A DNA stretch of 64,000 nt, taken from the NCBI GenBank assembly GCA_022539475.1, contig VCMS01000192.1, positions 43,046-107,045 on the forward strand, written 5' to 3'. The translations under genes and the position numbers were made by a program. Positions 61,846-64,000 of this stretch are shown here, one piece after another. The notes under the pieces are model-generated. The model searched no databases. It was not told the DNA's origin and was given only the letters and a program-made list of their open reading frames with translations. This DNA is from Gracilaria domingensis (lineage: Eukaryota; Rhodophyta; Florideophyceae; Gracilariales; Gracilariaceae). How positions within the stretch are numbered: the first letter of the stretch is position 1; every line of letters begins with the position of its first letter.

Positions 61846-61921
61846 GGCTCGCATCCGTTCTTGTATCGTCCAGAGCGAGCGTATTGTTGATATACACCTT
61901 TCACTGCAATAGCTGTTCAAC

Positions 61922-63586
61922 ATGAAGCCAACTCGTGTTCGAAAGCGTACGCAAAGCGTGACTCCTCGCACTCGGCGGAGCACTCGATTATTGCAAGGTG
62001 GAATGCGGGTTTCTCTGCAGATGGATATTGAGGATGAAGGAAAGGTGATAGTCGGGGAAGCGTTGTTGCATGGAATTGGAAGTGTTCTACGCCGCGAGTT
62101 GCACGGGAAGCAATTGGACCCAGGTCTTGTGGTGGTTCATAATATTCTCATCAGTCGAAGCGGTCAGACGTTCTACCCTTACCGGGCGGAGGGCCTGGAT
62201 CTTCCACAATATATCCAGGATCTCCGGACGGCCGCTCCTTGGGATGAGAAAATGATGGAACCGGTGGCAGCCAGCATTCCGGCGTCCAAGCGAGGAACGG
62301 TGAGCGCTATGAGTGAGGTGATGACGCCGACAAGCCGCACGGAGCCAATTCGAAGTTCATCAACACCGAGAGGTAGCGCATCAGTAGCACCTCCGCGGGC
62401 AGGTCCGTCGTCTGTTACGAAGCGGTCTATGGAGACGAGAGCATCCCCAGCTACGAAGCGGACAGGTCAAACAAAGTCTACCTCCGCTACGAAGCCCACT
62501 GCGTCGAAAAGGGCTTCTCCTGCGATGAATCAGACCGTCGACACAAGGGGATCTTCTGCGTCGAAACAGACGGTTCAGCAGGGGACGGCTGTGCAAGAGG
62601 AGGAAGATGAGATCATGAAAGGTCCCCTTCCAGACGCGGATGCGCAATCCGCACAAGGAGCTGGTCCATCTGTACCCCAAACTGCACCAGAAACTGCGGA
62701 GCAGCAGGACGATGACGTTGTGCTTCTGTCCGCAAGAATGGCACGTTCAAGTGTTTCTGGCGAGCGGTCTGGAACACAAGGGACACCTACTCGGAGCAAG
62801 ACGTACAGACGAATTCGTCAGAAGGTACCAAAGGTGAACCTCAATCAGTACCGGATGGTTGTTGTTACTGTTGACATCACTCTGGTGGACACTCCGCCCA
62901 ATTTACTCCGTGGAGTAAGTAAACGCCACGTTGAAGCCCTTGTGAAGAGTATGGAGGAGCGGGGGATATTGCAGTCGATGGGTTCTCCAGTGGTGGCCTT
63001 ACAAGATGCTACTACGGGAGAGAGGGATACTGACAAGGGACGCCTAACGAAGAAGTGCTTCATTGTAGATGGTTTGCATCGTCTGAAAGCTATACAATAT
63101 TTGGCAGCGACTGGTGCACCGAAGTGGAAGCGATTAGCCAAGTTTTGGCGTTGCAATCTGCTGATACGAAGAGATGGGAGGCCCATTGGGATGAAGGAAT
63201 TGTTATGTGTTGCTTCGTACCTCAATGAGTCGACGAGTACCATGCGAAGGATGATGTTTGCAGACAAGATACACTCTATAGTTAGTGTGGTCGCCATTCT
63301 AATTGAAGATGTTGAGGGGGTGACGCCGGCAGACGTGGATCCTGCAGAAGTGACAGAAGTGTTGAAGGAGAGCCAACTGATTGGGACTGTGCAAGAGCGT
63401 CAGTATCTGAGATATGCCAATGTCGCCCTGCAACTCATGTCTCGTGAGGGAATGCTGGCCCATTTCGAGGATATATGTGAGACTGTGAGTGACATAGGTC
63501 TCACACATCTGTCCCATACTCCGCTATATGTTTTGGATGCCGAGGAGTTTTCCTTCATTCTTGATTGTCTTCAGATGTTTCTATGA
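61922..63586 (+). CDS. ParB-like nuclease/CTPase-fold domain protein
   Basis: 554 residues from ATG 61,922. Residues 1-110 are basic at the start (KPTRVRKRTQ) and then a compact region with no name. Residues ~115-300 are low complexity with repeated SPATKRT-type units and a Glu/Asp patch. Residues ~314-420 look like a ParB/Srx fold: ITLVDTPPNLLRGVSKRHVE, SMEERGILQSMGSPVVALQD and IVDGLHRLKAIQYLA, the last in the place of the G-E-R/H-R motif. In bacteria ParB proteins bind and spread on DNA and hydrolyse CTP; relatives are nucleases. A short helical tail follows. The gene is intact and divergent from the methyltransferase-SET gene across a palindrome. A role in element DNA binding or segregation is inference. 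Confidence 0.65.
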   Translation: MKPTRVRKRTQSVTPRTRRSTRLLQGGMRVSLQMDIEDEGKVIVGEALLHGIGSVLRRELHGKQLDPGLVVVHNILISRSGQTFYPYRAEGLDLPQYIQDLRTAAPWDEKMMEPVAASIPASKRGTVSAMSEVMTPTSRTEPIRSSSTPRGSASVAPPRAGPSSVTKRSMETRASPATKRTGQTKSTSATKPTASKRASPAMNQTVDTRGSSASKQTVQQGTAVQEEEDEIMKGPLPDADAQSAQGAGPSVPQTAPETAEQQDDDVVLLSARMARSSVSGERSGTQGTPTRSKTYRRIRQKVPKVNLNQYRMVVVTVDITLVDTPPNLLRGVSKRHVEALVKSMEERGILQSMGSPVVALQDATTGERDTDKGRLTKKCFIVDGLHRLKAIQYLAATGAPKWKRLAKFWRCNLLIRRDGRPIGMKELLCVASYLNESTSTMRRMMFADKIHSIVSVVAILIEDVEGVTPADVDPAEVTEVLKESQLIGTVQERQYLRYANVALQLMSREGMLAHFEDICETVSDIGLTHLSHTPLYVLDAEEFSFILDCLQMFL

Positions 63587-64000
63587 AGGGCAAGTCGACG
63601 AAGACAAAGCAATGGAAAAGCTTTGAGGAGGTTCGAGGTTTCTTTTATGATAGAGCAGTGTCTCTGTTCCGCGCGGCTAGAGCAGTGAGGAATGAACTGA
63701 ACGAGGAAGAGTCCATGGAAGTGTTCCTGAAACGCGAAGTCAGTCTTTCTGCTCCATCGAATGAAGATGACGTTGAAGACCCAGACAACAACGCAGCTGT
63801 GTATCAGTTCCTTTTGGGACAAGTTGTGAACTTCAACACATTGCCGCGTGTTCGGAGCAGGACGAACTCAATTAGAACTGCCACGACTTCCGTTCAGAAT
63901 CGATTGCGGGACGATGCTCAAGGTAATTCCGCCCCCGCACCAGTGAAGCAGTCCGTGACGAAGAGGAGGAGTCCGGCTGCTGCTGCTGCAACATCTGCCA
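63583..64000 (+). CDS. Hypothetical protein, partial at window edge
   Basis: Starts at ATG 63,583, which overlaps the ParB gene's TGA as ATGA, and stays open to the end of the window (139 codons). The first ~80 residues are mixed-charge and probably helical (WKSFEEVRGFF, FLLGQVVNFN). Then comes a low-complexity stretch with KRRSPAAAAATSA, similar in style to the ParB protein linker. No family is recognised. The overlap suggests a two-gene transcript, an intron that merges the two, or a frameshifted single gene. Confidence 0.55.
   Translation, partial: MKGKSTKTKQWKSFEEVRGFFYDRAVSLFRAARAVRNELNEEESMEVFLKREVSLSAPSNEDDVEDPDNNAAVYQFLLGQVVNFNTLPRVRSRTNSIRTATTSVQNRLRDDAQGNSAPAPVKQSVTKRRSPAAAAATSA

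Larger units (their letters stand above)
61065..61852. repeat. ~790-bp palindrome between methyltransferase-SET and ParB genes
   Basis: Left arm 61,065-61,404, spacer 61,405-61,515, right arm 61,516-61,852. The arms match almost perfectly from GCGAGCCTTTAAATGG inwards to CCCGCGGGC and TTAGGGTA. Each arm holds a TTTAAA box near its outer end, one facing the methyltransferase-SET gene and one the ParB gene, so the palindrome can act as a bidirectional promoter with two equal halves. Confidence 0.9.

Noticed and set aside
1-64000. CRISPR arrays, rRNA operons, tRNA genes
   Set aside because: No regularly spaced identical repeats with unique spacers, no rRNA signature, and no convincing tRNA A- and B-box pair was seen by eye; a tRNA scan would be needed to exclude tRNAs.

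Overview
The window looks like eukaryotic nuclear DNA dominated by mobile elements, with one short island of three intronless host genes. These encode a PHO80-type cyclin, an F-box protein and a prenylcysteine-oxidase-like flavoprotein, at about 29.4-35.5 kb. Single-exon host genes in a transposon-rich background would fit a red alga such as a florideophyte. That is inference from gene style, not from a marker gene, and I hold it loosely.

Layout: 1-1.05 kb, broken copy of an unknown dispersed gene family (minus strand); 1.05-3.39 kb, no supported gene but diverged short repeats; 3.39-14.56 kb, copy A of a large DNA transposon; 14.2-15.5 kb, a nested palindrome cluster; 15.5-17 kb, a second broken copy of the unknown family; 18.4-25.5 kb, a dead Ty3-type retrotransposon (minus strand) carrying two further insertions; 25.5-29.4 kb, no supported gene; 29.4-35.5 kb, the host gene island; 36.413-46.453 kb, a young complete Ty3-type LTR retrotransposon with 1.9-kb LTRs and a 5-bp target duplication (GTATC); 46.5-50.6 kb, broken transposase and retroelement remnants; 50.64-61.4 kb, copy B of the large transposon; 61.06-61.85 kb, its roughly 790-bp palindrome; 61.9-64 kb, a ParB-domain gene and a following open gene that runs off the window.

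The most interesting system is the large transposon. Each copy carries a Plavaka/CACTA-like transposase (plus strand). Facing it on the minus strand are an uncharacterised coiled-coil protein and a single polypeptide that fuses a beta-class amino-DNA-methyltransferase to a C-terminal SET domain. In copy B the methyltransferase-SET promoter is one arm of a long palindrome whose other arm is the promoter of the ParB-like gene, so the two may be a divergently transcribed pair. This suggests a transposon with its own DNA- and chromatin-marking machinery. Copy A has intact genes; copy B keeps an intact transposase and ParB gene but a frameshifted coiled-coil gene and a methyltransferase-SET gene with several frameshifts and a nonsense codon. 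Loops of palindromes are inverted between the copies, a flip-flop pattern suggesting cruciform or hairpin recombination.

A second unusual feature is the young LTR retrotransposon. From its TATA box to the gag start, about 1.4 kb, there is no ATG in any frame. The gag ATG is the first one and lies inside the LTR, so the primer-binding site is translated. Each LTR also holds an open frame for a two-zinc-finger protein that has no ATG and is in frame with gag, separated by one TAG.
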